DNA of 64,000 nucleotides from Pyronema omphalodes (GCA_024516155.1 JAJJXM010000025.1:620001-684000), one strand, 5' to 3'; positions 33,331 to 44,865 are shown, counted from the stretch's first letter. Notes: generated by a model from the sequence alone, not told the origin. Numbers and translations: made by a program.

Positions 33331-34044
33331 ATGAACCTCCTCACAGTCTTCACCTTCTTCTCATCCCTTCTTCTCCTCTTTACTCCCACCTTTGCCCAAG
33401 GTTCAAGAACCTTCCGTCTCCGCGCCGACACAAAAGCACCGGCTTCAATCAGCAGCTTAGGGTTCGTAACCAGTGGATATGGGTTTTCCAAGACGCCAAG
33501 TACTCCGTGGAGGGGGTATATTGAACCTTATGGCAATCGGACTGAGCCAGGACAAGAAGGGTGGGGAACGCTACATGACGTCATGATGCCTGGAAGTATT
33601 GTGTAAGTGCGGTTTTTCTTTTTTTTGTTTTGTGGTGCTTAGGTGTTTGGATGGATTGAATTAATTTCATATCATGGCGAATAAAAGTAATGAGTGATGG
33701 ATAGTGACTAGGCATTGATTATTGATTATGGCTTATTGATGACTGATACTGATCTAACACGTTATAGATACCTTCGACCAACTCATGGAACTCCAATGTA
33801 TTTTGTTCTTGTAGGTGATCCGCAGCGAGATCCTACGCCGCCATTGACACGTTGGGATTCCTGGGGAGTTATCAAAAGCCCGCAAGATGGTAGGGAGTTT
33901 TTGGGAATGGGTGAGTGGACTAATGGGTGGATGGGCTGTTATGGCAAGGATACTGGGGAGTATAGTTTGTATTTTGGACCGCAAATTGGAGGAGATGGAG
34001 GACCTTGTACGGTTACTTTTGCTTTGGAGGTTGTGTGGGATTGA
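33331..34044 (+). CDS. Small secreted protein of unknown family
   Basis: Exons 33331-33602 and 33768-34044 with a 165-bp intron (gtaagt; tctaac branch; tag) give 182 residues. Residues 1-22 form a clear signal peptide: a short N-terminus, a Leu/Phe-rich core, and a TFA-QG cleavage site. The mature part is about 160 residues, Gly/Trp/Pro-rich, with one N-glycosylation motif (NRT) and two cysteines near the C-terminus (GCYGK and GPCTV) that could form a disulfide. The intron joins a split Val codon and the frame stays open, which supports the model. I do not recognise the family. Its size, signal peptide and isolated position in repeat-rich DNA are those of a candidate small secreted protein, but no host interaction can be inferred from sequence alone. 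Confidence 0.75.
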
Positions 34045-34796
34045 GGGTATAGGTAAAACGGATATTGGAAGAAGGCATTGGTAATAATTGAATTAAATGG
34101 AATCATAAGATTCTCTGGTTCTTTATTTTAGAGTTGGAAAAGTGGTTTCTGAAACAGACATCAGTATACATGGTAGCCCTACATGTATAAGCCCAAATTT
34201 CATGACTGAATCACGCAAGTCGGCTACAAGTATGTCATCCTGCCGTATCGATATTTTGACAACATGTCCATTGGCTATTTTATTTGGCATACACAGAATA
34301 ATTATTATAGCAATTTATGAACGATATGACTCATCTCAGTTTTGAAAGTGGTTAAGTTTGATCCTCGAATTCCGATTGTAATGTTCTCCAAGGCTTTGAA
34401 ACTGACTAGTCCTCTGATTGCCACCTATCTGCTTGAAGTTCCGCGGTTTTTTCCTCCATCTTCGTTAAATACTTCTGTACAATCAATTCGTTGTGATGCC
34501 TGAAATGTGAAGTGCCAATTGTTTGATAGAGAAGAATTGATAATGCTTTGAATGAGCGAATCATGATAGAATGAATGGGATAGATGAAGTCCGATAGTGA
34601 TTTAAATGAATGATTACGATTGGAAGCTAATGTACTTACGTACTGAATGTCATCCGGGTGCGGGATTTATGAAACTATTTTTATTGATAAGTACATGCAA
34701 ACATTCAGCATATCCCGTCGAGTATTATAATATTAATAGCATTATTGGCTCATCGAAAGCATGATCAATCTTTCTCTATCCAAACATGGGCACTCA
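34045..34796. other. Gene-free intergenic DNA
   Basis: The 3' region between the secreted-protein gene and the convergent small hypothetical gene. It is AT-rich with short, unrecognised frames and nothing diagnosable. Confidence 0.6.
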
Positions 34797-35207
34797 TTAT
34801 CTTAAACATCTTAGAAGAATAGTTTGTTGAGCAGTGTTCGACATAACCCGATACATAGCCCTCTGATACTGTGATCTTGGACAACGCAGCTCTAGACCGG
34901 CATATTTATTATGACCCAAAAATAACAAAAGGGTTCTTTTGCTCTCCTGAAACCAAGCTTCCAAAGCATCCATTTCGGCCTGGAAAGCCAACATGTCATA
35001 TGCATGTGACGTAATCTGAGCTTGTTGGGCTTGAGGGATTGGTATAGGGTTAGTCGTAGGCCAGAAATGATCTGCAAGATTATCGGGGACATTTGATTTG
35101 GAGGTATCGCGGTGATGTAAAGGTGGAACTTTTCCTTGAGCTTGGGCTTGTGCGTTGTTCTCCGTGTTTGGCGCGCAATTCGTCTTTGGTCTTTTTCTGG
35201 GCGCCAT
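34797..35207 (-). CDS. Small hypothetical protein, possibly a remnant
   Basis: Minus-strand frame of 136 residues from the ATG at 35207. The N-terminus is basic (APRKRPKTN), the middle is rich in Gln/Ala/Pro, and the C-terminal 60 residues look helical (FQAEMDALEAWFQESKR). The same frame is also open upstream, from about 35500 to a TAA at 35220-35222, only four codons before this ATG. So this may be the tail of a longer gene broken by a nonsense change. No family is recognised. It lies alone in repeat-rich DNA. Confidence 0.35.
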   Translation of the reverse strand: MAPRKRPKTNCAPNTENNAQAQAQGKVPPLHHRDTSKSNVPDNLADHFWPTTNPIPIPQAQQAQITSHAYDMLAFQAEMDALEAWFQESKRTLLLFLGHNKYAGLELRCPRSQYQRAMYRVMSNTAQQTILLRCLR

Positions 35208-36102
35208 GATAGACACAGGTTATAGGGGCAGTTTTCGTATCAGAAATATTGATAAAGTACTACAAGGCTGGTTTTCTGGAGGTTGGATTGTCGATGGGTT
35301 ATCGGTTAACGGTGGTCGCGAAAGTTGTGAATACAATTGCCGGAGAGGTGTAATCTTTGGCGAAGATGTACGAGTGTGAGCGTAAATTGAGCTTGGGGTG
35401 GAATCCAACGTCTGAAGTGGAGGGGATTGGATAGTGGGTGTTAAGTAACCCGTACTATGATCAGGCTTCACTTCTAGACTAGCTGATATTGTATTTAGCT
35501 ACTTTTTCGCTATTTCCATTATTGTGGAGCTGAACCGAAAGCCCTTTCACTACTCAGTATTAGGATTACATCCCCCTCTACTCATTAAAAATTCAACTCC
35601 ATGATGCATCTTTCATCTCCATATTTTGAATCAAATCATAAACATTAGTTTTTCCCCTTGAAGAGGATTTTGGTAGATGCTCGTTCTGCATACCGGGGGC
35701 ATTAGTTTGATGAACTTCTTTGTCCCTTTCGTAGTGTCGTGAACATAGTAGGGAGGACACGATTTCGGATTCTTATGCAGCAGTAGGCATAACAAGCGCA
35801 AAGTCACCTACAGGTGCGTAATACGACAATAGATAATCCTTATCTTATCACCAACTGCATCTCAATCACTAGAAGACTTACTTCTTCCTCGTCAAGAATA
35901 ACACCCCGAGCCGAATTAGGGTAATCAACATTTACACAACACTTATCCATAGAAGCATACAGCTCATCATTATCACATACTAATTGTAGTATAAGTATCA
36001 ATGGACATACAGCAGCAATATTATACAAATCCCGGCGCCAGACGCAACCTCCCAGTCCCTCCAGAGCGTAACAACGGAGGCCCATTTGTTTGAGTTTTCT
36101 TC
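35208..36102. other. Gene-free DNA; upper part continues an open minus frame
   Basis: From about 35500 to 35223 the minus strand is open in the same frame as the small hypothetical gene but has no ATG; its first usable codon is GTG at 35471. The rest has no recognisable feature. Confidence 0.5.
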
Positions 36103-36393
36103 TTAATTTCCCTTCCCATAGTAGCGGCGGCCAATTTCCAACTTGTATTCTTTCAACTCAATATCCGGATTACCCTCACCCGAGTACACAAGGTTGTCTT
36201 TGTCGTTATTGTCAGCATCAGTTTTGCCATGATCATCAGCATCAACGTGGGTATCAGCGGCAGAATCCACAATATTGGAAGCGGAGAAGAAAGGAGATAG
36301 AGCAGTGAAAATAGGAGAGAGAATGGAAGCGCAGACGCATAAAAGACAAGAGTTTCTTACAATTATTCTATGACATCTTCCCTGATGGTCCAA
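36103..36393 (-). pseudogene. Acidic peptide frame beside element copy B
   Basis: Open minus-strand frame sharing FFSASNIVD, AADT, VDADD and ADNNDKD, in the same order, with the plus-strand frame at 11271-11441. It extends further at its C-terminus (ELKEYKLEIGRRYYGKGN). It has no ATG at the equivalent start; its upper end runs into the TIR of element copy B. Function unknown. Conservation of the reading frame between two copies hints that it was once coding. Confidence 0.4.
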
Positions 36394-37220
36394 AAATCCG
36401 ACATGGAAAAACCCCCCACCTCCATCTCATATGACTGTAGCTTAACAGTCAAAAGAGAAAGAGGTGAGGGGAAAACCTTTTTTTTTTCTCGCTCTATGTC
36501 CCGAGCTGGGAATTTTACTCATACACAGGGACAACGAGCGCAAAGATTTAAGAAGGGTGGGGGATTAGGGGGGTTTATATACTCATAGTCGGCCAATATT
36601 TGCGACTTTGAATGGCATTCAAGCTTCTGGCTCGATTATCGGGATCCGGAGATTTTATGGATTACACGATTAACGGTCCGTTATTGAATAGAAATATACG
36701 ATACTGTTTGCCAGCAGCCGTTGCGGAAATAGCGCTTGAATAAAGTCTGATCTAATAAAAACCCAGCTCACTTAAACCGTGCGAACCGGAGCAACGTACA
36801 GTAATATCCAGATTCTAACAGCGGTTTATATATATTGCATCAGCGGACAATTAATACCTTGAAGAAATCTCTTTGAATTCAAAAGCCATTCACCTTTATT
36901 ATGATTGAATCATTATACGCTGACCGAGGCCTGGAAGGCCCATACAGGAAGCCGTTGGCCGTTACCCATTCTGTGTACTCAAACAATTGGCGGTAACTTC
37001 AACCCATTTCCAAAAAAACAAAATATAAACTCCCCCATTCCCCACCCTTCTTGAATATTTCCATTCTTAATCCCTATGTATGAGTGCCATTCCCAGCTCG
37101 GGACATAGAGCGAGAAAAATAAAGGTTTTCCCCTCACCTCTTTCTCTGTGACTGTTATGCTACAGTCAAAAGAGATGGAGGTGGGGGGTTTTTCCATGTC
37201 GGATTTTTGGGCTATCAGGG
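36380..37220. mobile_element. Long-TIR non-autonomous element, copy B (inverted)
   Basis: About 840 bp, in reverse orientation to the copy at 10379-11223. Tips are ccctgatggtcc on the left and ctatcaggg on the right. Arms of roughly 200 bp near 36380-36590 and 37010-37220 are inverted repeats, including the shared phrases gtcccgagctggga and gaaagaggtgagggg. The inner part matches copy A in reverse complement. Homology continues beyond both tips, on the left through the acidic peptide frame to about 36103 and on the right to about 37246. It lies only about 170 bp upstream of the KU70 start. Confidence 0.7.
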
Positions 37221-37386
37221 AGGAGACATTCCAATCGAATATTCTGAGATACACGTGATATTGGTGACTCACGTAACACGCGAAACTCCACACTAGCCCC
37301 ATCACGTCTCCCCAGAGAACGCGTCTCCTGGCGTTTTCCGGCACTCCACGCGATTTACCCGCTACAGTAGCACCTAAACATCCACC

Positions 37387-39411
37387 ATGTCAACCAAATG
37401 GAGGCCCGAAGACGACGAGATTAATGAAGAAGAAGAGGAGGAAGATGTCACCGTATGTCGCTTCTCCGTAATTCTGGCTCCAGCTGAGCTCAATTTAAAC
37501 ACCAAATTTTTGCTCCGTCGGCGGCATTTTCTTTACTCTCTCGGATACCATAACTGACTTCACCAGAGATATCAAGACCAAAAAGATGCCATCCTATTCG
37601 CAATTCATGTCACTGATACCATGCTCATTGAACACAATGACGATCCACAAAATCCCGAAACCTCCGCCGTACGCACCGCTTTACAATGCGCCTACTCCAT
37701 TCTCCAGGAGCGGATTATCTCAAATCCTAACGACATGATGGGGATATTATTATTCGGTACTGAGAAGACCCGGTTCAATGGTCACGGCAGCTTCAATAAT
37801 TGTTATCTCCTCATGGACCTCGACGTACCGGACGCTGCATCTATCAAAGAACTCAAGAACCTTTTGGAAGATGAAGAGGCGTTTGAAGAGCTGCTAGTAC
37901 CGTGCCAAAAGAAGATCTCATTGGCGAATGTGCTCTTTGGGGTGAACCAGATATTTACAATAAAGGCACCTAACTTCCAAAGTCGAAAGTTATTCCTCAT
38001 CACGGATGAGGATGATCCATATGCGAATGATAAGGCGATGAAAAACGCGGCGATTACAAGGGGAAAAGACCTATACGATCTCGGAGTACAAATTGAGCCT
38101 TTCTTCATGAACAACCCGGGCAGAGAGAAGCCGTTTGATACCGGAAAGTTTTATGATGACATCATCTACATGCCAGCTCAAGACGAGGAGGATAAGCCAT
38201 TAGCTATGACGGTCACAGGAACACTAAAGCTCAAGGAAATGGTCTCAACAATTCGTTCCAAAGCGACAATGAAGCGAGCACAATTTTCAGTTCCCCTAGA
38301 GCTAGGTCCTGGAATGGTGATAGGAGTGAAAGGCTATATCCTCTTCAAACGCCAAGAACGAGCTCGCTCTCATTATGTCTATACCGATAGCGAAATACCA
38401 CAAATCGTCTCCGGCACAACGACCCTTCTCGCAGAATCCACCGCCCAGGTCATCGTAAAAGAAAAAACTATTCGCGCCTATAAAGCCGGTGGCTCCCAAA
38501 TCGCTTTCTCAGAAGAAGAAATGAAAGAAATGAGGAACTTTGGAACCCCAGGAATCCGAGTGATTGGGTTCAAACCTGCCTCAGCTATAAAATTCGATCA
38601 TCCCATGGGTCCATCTCAGTTTATTTATCCTGACGAAAGAGATTTCATCGGGTCCACGAGAACTTTCACTGCACTTTACAATAAACTTATAAAAGATGAC
38701 AAAGTAGCCTTAGTCTGGGCTATCACGAGAAAAAATAGTTGTCCGATTTATGCATACCTTTCCCCCAGCGAGGAGATTCGAAATCCTGATACGGGAGCAC
38801 AAACGCAACCTCCAGGATTCTTCCTAATCCAACTACCATTCGCAGACGACGTACGACAAACCCCTGAGGTTATTGCTTCCAAAGCTCCGGCAAAACTAAT
38901 CGATAAGATGCGTTCCATTGCTAAAACTTTGAATATGCCAAAGGGATATGAACCAGAGAAATACCAGAATCCAAGTTTGCAATGGCATTACCGAATCCTT
39001 CAGGCAATTGCGTTGGAGGAGGATATGCCTGAGAATCCAGTTGATAAAACTCTACCGAAATATAAGGCAATTCATAAACATGCCGGGAAAATGGTTCTAG
39101 AGTGGGGCGAGGAATTGGGAAAGGTTTCGGGCGATTTGTCCAGTGGGATTGAAACGTTAAAATTAGGGACTAAAAGGAAGGCGGAGGAGGATGATGGCGG
39201 GGCAGGGAAGAAAGCAAGGGCGGCTGTGTCGACGGCCATACCACTGTCCAGTGATGCGGAGAAACGTATTAGGCTGGCATATGAGCACGGTACTTTGGAG
39301 AGATGTACGGTGCAAATGCTGAAAGACTTTTTGGTAGGGATGGGAGTGAGCCAGAAGTCTCGAATTAAGGCACAGTTGATTCAGCAGGTTGAGGAGTATT
39401 TCCGTAGATAA
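37387..39411 (+). CDS. KU70: Ku70, non-homologous end-joining DNA-binding subunit
   Basis: Partner of Ku80 in the ring that binds double-strand DNA ends in the nucleus and starts non-homologous end joining; also acts at telomeres. Exons 37387-37452 and 37567-39411 with a 114-bp intron give 636 residues, normal for fungal Ku70. The first exon encodes 22 residues, an acidic Glu-run leader common in this family. Exon 2 opens RYQDQKDAILFAIHVTDTML, the first strand of the vWA-like domain (about 23-240). The Ku core barrel covers about 260-480 (GPSQFIYPDERDFIG), followed by the C-terminal arm (YNPS-like NPSLQWHYRILQAIAL). A KRK patch and a SAP domain (MLKDFLVGMGVSQKSRIKAQLI) close the protein. A long-TIR element ends about 170 bp upstream. 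Confidence 0.97.
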
Positions 39412-39588
39412 GGCGAGGGTTTGTCTTTTTTATACCCATATATTATGTGTTGATTATTTGACTCACGATAATGAATTCTTTCCTAGGAAGATTATGTTTG
39501 CCTATCGTACAATAGATGAATTGAGATTCCCCCGTCTATCTTTGCTACACTGAAAACAAATAACTCCGTAACCAAAAATACCCAACTT

Positions 39589-40431
39589 TTAAAACAACTC
39601 AGAAAAAAACCTGCCCATACGCATCTTGACTCCCTCCACACTGATCTTCGGCCGGACATCGAGGTAGAATGATACTCTCTCAGGCTGTTTAGGATCCGAC
39701 TTTCCGGAGTAGAAGTCGATTACGTATTCAATCTTTTGTCCGCAACGGTCGACAGTCCAATCATGACGGTCAAAGGGCGGGTGGTATCCCAGCAAGGTGA
39801 AGAACCGAGCCTTAGGAGTCAACTTCTGGGAGTCTCCCGAAAACGAAGCCAACTTAGGCCCTCCACACTTTTCACTACCGTAACCCTCCTCCCACTTCTT
39901 AATCTCGGCCCAAGCACGCTCGTTCACAGCGTTGTGGATAGGTACAATTGTCCGCATGTCCGCAGCTTTGGGATCGAATGCCTTCCTCTTCATGGCGTTG
40001 AAGAACATCTCTTCTGAAGGGTAGATCCAGTTTCCGCTAGTACTGCTGACACTTGCAGCTGTATGTTCCGAGTTTGAACCGTCCATGTTTGCCCGTGGTA
40101 TCGTGGAAACTTCGCGGACCTTTCCGAGTCCGAGGTGGTTACTGGGCAATGCCGGTGGTGTATCGGAGGAAGCGGCAATCTCGCTGCTGTCACAGGACTT
40201 TCCGGGAGTAGCGGTTTTCGAGGTGTCATTGGAGGCAAGAGCTTGCTGCGAAAGCCATTTTGCGCGCGCTGTTTCGTCGACGGGACAGCTTTCTTGGGCG
40301 GTGGAGTTTTCGGTCTTTGTGGGAATCGGGTGAGGGGCAGTGTTTCCGCCGAGACTGAATAGTGAGGACCAGCGACTACGAGCTGCTGGGTCGACAGGAC
40401 ACGAGGATTCGGATTTCGACGAGTCGGTCAT
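39589..40431 (-). CDS. CYC3: Holocytochrome c synthase (cytochrome c heme lyase)
   Basis: Attaches heme covalently to the CXXCH motif of apocytochrome c in the mitochondrial intermembrane space. Single exon, 280 residues, in the usual size range. Two CPV heme-regulatory motifs are seen near the N-terminus (SCPVDPAARSRW about 10-21, SCPVDETARAKW about 48-59). The catalytic part starts at GNWIYPSEEMFFNAMKRK and continues with IVPIHNAVNERAWAEIKKWE, GYHPPFDRHDWTVDRCG and FYLDVRP. The family's conserved His in the PIHN segment is present. It converges on KU70 (177 bp between stops) and diverges from ERG19 with a 231-bp shared promoter. Whether it serves cytochrome c, c1 or both cannot be told from sequence alone. 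Confidence 0.95.
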   Translation of the reverse strand: MTDSSKSESSCPVDPAARSRWSSLFSLGGNTAPHPIPTKTENSTAQESCPVDETARAKWLSQQALASNDTSKTATPGKSCDSSEIAASSDTPPALPSNHLGLGKVREVSTIPRANMDGSNSEHTAASVSSTSGNWIYPSEEMFFNAMKRKAFDPKAADMRTIVPIHNAVNERAWAEIKKWEEGYGSEKCGGPKLASFSGDSQKLTPKARFFTLLGYHPPFDRHDWTVDRCGQKIEYVIDFYSGKSDPKQPERVSFYLDVRPKISVEGVKMRMGRFFSELF

Positions 40432-40662
40432 GTTTGTGGTGGTGATTTGTCGCGGGGTTTGGGAGAATTATTGCTGGATATACTTCCGGCTTGGCGTCGC
40501 GTGGGGAGCTTTGGAGGGGCGGACACGTGGGGAAAGCCAAATCATATAAAAGGGGGACACCCCCGTTTGCCGAATCCCTTACAGCTTCAATTGAACTCGG
40601 CATCGAGACAGTTATCCATAAAACCTTAATTCCTAATATCTACCATCGAATCAGTCTCGAAA
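40432..40662. promoter_or_regulatory. Divergent promoter of CYC3 and ERG19, CACGTG and TATA
   Basis: The 231 bases between two divergent starts hold a palindromic E-box cacgtg at 40524-40529 and a tataaaa box at 40545-40551, about 112 bases before the ERG19 ATG. The orientation of the TATA box favours ERG19. E-boxes bind bHLH factors, which include sterol-regulatory proteins in fungi, but which factor acts here is not known. Confidence 0.5.
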
Positions 40663-41878
40663 ATGGCCGACACCAAAGTTTACACCGCCTCCACCACCGC
40701 TCCTGTCAACATCGCCGTCATCAAGTACTTTCCCCAAACTCGAAATTCCATCCTACCGTAGCTGACGTCCCAGATACTGGGGCAAGCGCGACACCAAGCT
40801 TAACCTTCCTACCAACTCCTCCCTCTCCGTTACCCTTTCCCAGGACGACCTCCGCACCCACACCACCGCCGCCTGCTCCAGCACCTTCTCCACCGATACC
40901 CTTATCCTCAACGGCGAGCCCCAGGACGTTTCTGGAGCAAGACAGCAGGCATGCTTCCGTGAGCTCCGCAGCCTCCGTGCCGCTCTCGAGAGTGCCGACC
41001 CTACCCTTCCTAAGCTCAGCACTTTCCCCCTTCTCATTGTTTCCGAGAACAACTTCCCCACCGCTGCCGGACTTGCCTCCTCCGCCGCTGGTTTCGCTGC
41101 TCTCGTCCGTGCCATTGCCAACCTCTACGAGCTCCCCCAGAACCCCACTGAGCTCTCCCGCATTGCCCGTCAGGGTTCCGGATCCGCCTGCAGAAGTTTG
41201 TTCGGTGGTTACGTCTCTTGGGAGCAGGGAACCGAGGCCGATGGAAGCGACTCTCTTGCTCTCGAGGTTGCCCCTGCTTCTCACTGGCCCCAGATGAAGG
41301 CTGCTATCTTGGTCGTCAGTGCAGCAAAGAAGGGTGTTTCTTCTACCTCCGGAATGCAGGCTACCGTTGCTACTTCTGAGTTGTTCACTCACCGTGCAAA
41401 TGTTGTCGTTCCCCAGAGAATGGAGAAGATGAAGCAGGCCATCAGAGAGAGGGACTTTGAGACCTTTGCAGACCTTACCATGAAGGACTCTAACCAGTTC
41501 CATGCTGTCTGCCTTGACACTCAACCCCCGATTTTCTACCTTAACGATGTTTCCCGTGCGGCTATTCGTGCGGTTGATGAGATCAACAAGAAGGCTGGAA
41601 AGAAGATTGCTGCTTACACTTTCGACGCTGGTCCAAATGCTGTTATCTACTACCTTGAGGAGAACGAACAGGCCGTTCTTGGTGCGTTGAATGGTGGTTT
41701 GGAGGGTATCGAGGGATGGAAGAACGTTGCTGCCTCCGCGGATGTTTCCATTGCGGAGTCTTTCCTCGAGCCCTTGAAGGAGGGAATTACTCGGGTCATC
41801 TTGACCAGAGTTGGTGAGGGTCCTGTCCGCGTTGAGGAGTCCCTTGTCGATGCACAGGGACAGCCCATTCGCAAGTAA
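40663..41878 (+). CDS. ERG19: Mevalonate diphosphate decarboxylase
   Basis: ATP-dependent decarboxylation of mevalonate 5-diphosphate to isopentenyl diphosphate, the last step of the mevalonate pathway feeding ergosterol. Exons 40663-40724 and 40774-41878, joined across a 49-bp intron (gctgac branch), give 388 residues, close to the family norm. The splice restores the N-terminal motif APVNIAVIKYWGKRD. The GHMP-kinase ATP loop reads FPTAAGLASSAAGFAAL, followed by RQGSGSACRSLFGGYV, which includes the region of the catalytic residues, and the C-terminal TFDAGPNA. The protein is cytosolic or peroxisomal in relatives. It shares its promoter with CYC3. The tiny 62-base first exon is easily missed by automatic annotation. 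Confidence 0.97.
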
Positions 41879-42263
41879 ATGTTTTTGTTGGTTTACGGCC
41901 GTTTTGTTTAATGTTGCTTTATGTATGAGGGATGATATACCAAAAACGTACAGAGGGATGCAATAATAATTTAAGATTAATGAAGGACACGGGTGATATT
42001 AAATGGGTTTCTATTTGTCTTCGGTACTTTTTCATTTTTGAATTCGTAACTATCTAGGGAAAGGAAAGTATGTGTTGGTGTTTTACATTTTCGAGTCTAA
42101 CCCGCCGCTGTGGAATTTGCTACAACCCCCGGCCGCCACAGAAACCCAAGCTACCGTTTATCGGCCTATCGTCTAAAGCCAGGGCCTTGGTTCAGGGTAT
42201 ATTTTGCAGGAACCCGACGTTCAGCTATTCGGTTTCGGTATTCATTTCTGGATATCATTCTCC

Positions 42264-42952
42264 TTATGATTCCACCTTCGCATCCTGCTTCTCCTTCTCC
42301 TCCAAAAACCTCAAAACATTAACCGCCTCCGCAATCTTCTTACCATCCCAAACACCATCCACAATCTCCTTCATATCCTCTACCATTTCCTTTGCCCTTT
42401 CGATTGCCAATTTCTGATCTCCAGCCATCAAAAACCACATCCTAACAGCCGGGGCCCTTTTCCATTCCAAATCCCAACGACGAGAACTATCCATCACATA
42501 CTCTACTACCTCTCTGGCTTGTCTATCAGTCTCTGTGTGATCTCCATCGGGTGATAGGATCCGGGGTAGACGGGATAGAAGAATCGTTTGTGCTAATGCT
42601 ATCTGTGGGGTTTCCGGTAGCTTCAAGGGAAGCTTGGTAAGAGGAGAGAAAATGCTGGAGATATGATGTTAGTTGAGTTGCTGTTAAGTAGTCATGTCTC
42701 GACAAAGCTTAACAAAGTCCAACAAGAATTGCCAAAACAATAACCCGTCCATCCAACCAATCAAGAAACATAGAACAGTACTAGACCACAGATCATGGCA
42801 AATGTTACTAACCGGCAAGTAGCAGCAAACTCAGGAGGTGGAAGGAACCATCTCTGAACTAAAGACGCCTCAGCACTTTCGGGGATTGGTCCTTCGAACC
42901 AGAAGTTCAGGAAGGTTTCGGCATCTGTCGGGGTGAGGAAGAGGGAATCCAT
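42264..42952 (-). CDS. DUF924-like helical protein
   Basis: Exons 42952-42813 and 42654-42264 on the minus strand, with a 158-bp intron (gttagt; caactaac branch; cag), give 176 residues. The layout matches DUF924, an all-helical TPR-like family of unknown function: a start with ETFLNFWFEG and QRWF (family: LDFWFG then WF), IALAQTILLSRLPRIL (family: LALIILLDQFPRN), then a DRQAREVVEYVMD helix and a late LRFLEEKE. The central family signature for small polar residues is weak, so this is a divergent member at best. The intron joins the frame perfectly. It converges on ERG19, with 385 bp between stops. Confidence 0.65.
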
Positions 42953-44865
42953 CGCGGGGTTGTGGTGTCGCCGCTGTCGCAGATGTCGCGGAACGTGCCG
43001 TTGGCAAGGCTGATGTTACGCTAGATGTCATCATTGTATAAGCGAGGGTGGGTTAGTGTCTTGGTATTTGTAGACTGATGGACATGACTAACTTTTTTGA
43101 GATGTGTAGAATTCGTATGCCAAGCCAAAGCTTGATATTTAAAGTTAATTTAATAGTAGATTAGTCAGAAGTTGTAGTGTTGGGTTTGTGTGCATGTTTG
43201 TCCTCCACCTCTTCAAGGACTAGCTTGGCATGAACTTAAACCTCCAAACGTGAATTTAAACCTCGAAATAAGAAGTATGAATAAACTCAAGTCTTTTGTG
43301 ATATTAGAACCCTTCTAAATCCCCACTCAGCAATTTCAGTTACAGAAATCCATAGGTAATTATCAAGGAGTAGTCTACATCACAGGTTTCCATATCCTAC
43401 CATCCTCTGGATTACCTGTAACTACAAGAAACAAAGATGGTTATGTACAAAACTATTTTCACATCTAGTAGAAAAGACTACAGAGTAGTTACAAATCATG
43501 GTTACCGACTATATCAACAAGAACGACCTTTATCCTGGTTTTTAGTTATTCAAATATGCTGGGAATATAGTTTGGCATAGCTTTTACATATTTAGATGAT
43601 TTAGAGAGTTTTCCTACATCGATAAAGTATGGTGGGTTGAAGAAAGTCGAAATAATGTATTGCGTTCTATTCCCTAGGATGCGCAGGATATTCCCGGATG
43701 AATCATAGAGCAGTACCTTACTGCTGAAGGTTTTTATAGATTTGTGCTATGAGAGTGAAAAATAACATGATGAACTGGAAAATACATGGCAGTTTGAATA
43801 ATTTCTGGCGATGATACTTGAGAGATGTTGAAAATATAATGAAATATAGAACCCTGAGCTGGATTAGTCGCTAACTTACGTACGGTGCTCGAACTCCAGT
43901 CTCAGGGATTTGATGCCACGCGAGCCTATTGGTAGAGAATGACTCATACCCGAGGGCCCCGCTGGTAACTGCCAGCATTTGTATGTACGGACGGGGATTC
44001 CATTGTTCATGAAACCACAAACTGTAGCACCGTTGCAGATGAATATCTATCAACATTCATCGTTTCGAAAACAAAGCTCGCCGTTATATGAAAGGTGCTC
44101 TCCAAACCCCACAGAACTCACTCAGTGACTGGTTTCTTGGTTCATCTTGCAGGGCTATGCAAATTTCAAAATGGATCTTGAGCTAATTCATCTGAAACAT
44201 GTATCTCTAAGCAACTGTACCAGAAATTGGCAGTGCTGATGTGAGGTGACAGCGTTCATGGTATCGGACACATACACGATTAGTTTCGGGGACTTTCATA
44301 CATATCAGCCAAATCAAATACGTGAAACTTATTGGTTGTTGCCTAGCACGTTGTGTCAAACTTCAACTACCTTGCACGGTTTGACGCGAAATTCACCGGA
44401 GATCGGCGTCAGTACCACTCTATGAATATGTCTTTGACCGGGCTGACCATTCTATTGGTATCCTTACCAATTGGAATACGGTGGGGTTTATCCAAGGCTC
44501 GGCCTTTACTTCAAGGAGAACATGTCCGAATTATGCTATGTTCTTACGGACTTTATCCCCGAGGGTTATATGTGTGTAGGCAGACATCTCCATGGAGTTT
44601 CCATCAAATGTGGGGTCGGTATCCCCTGCAAGGGGGATTCTAGTCTAGTAGATCCAAATTTAGGCCGTAACCGCCTTAACTAATGCACCACATCAACTTT
44701 GCGATGCCTGGCTGAGCAGAGTGGCTCATACGAATTTACATACAAATGCATGATGCTTGAACCGGCTTTATTTTTTCTCGATAAGCGGAATCACTGTATT
44801 TATACCCCAAAGTCCCTTACTGAGTGTAGAATTTCCATCAGGAGATTCTTCACCATCTTTGCAGA
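42953..44865. other. Gene-free DNA between DUF924-like and membrane-protein genes
   Basis: No supportable gene. It may contain the promoter and unrecognised 5' exons of the membrane-protein gene, whose start is uncertain. Short frames such as that at 44353-44643 look random. Confidence 0.5.
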
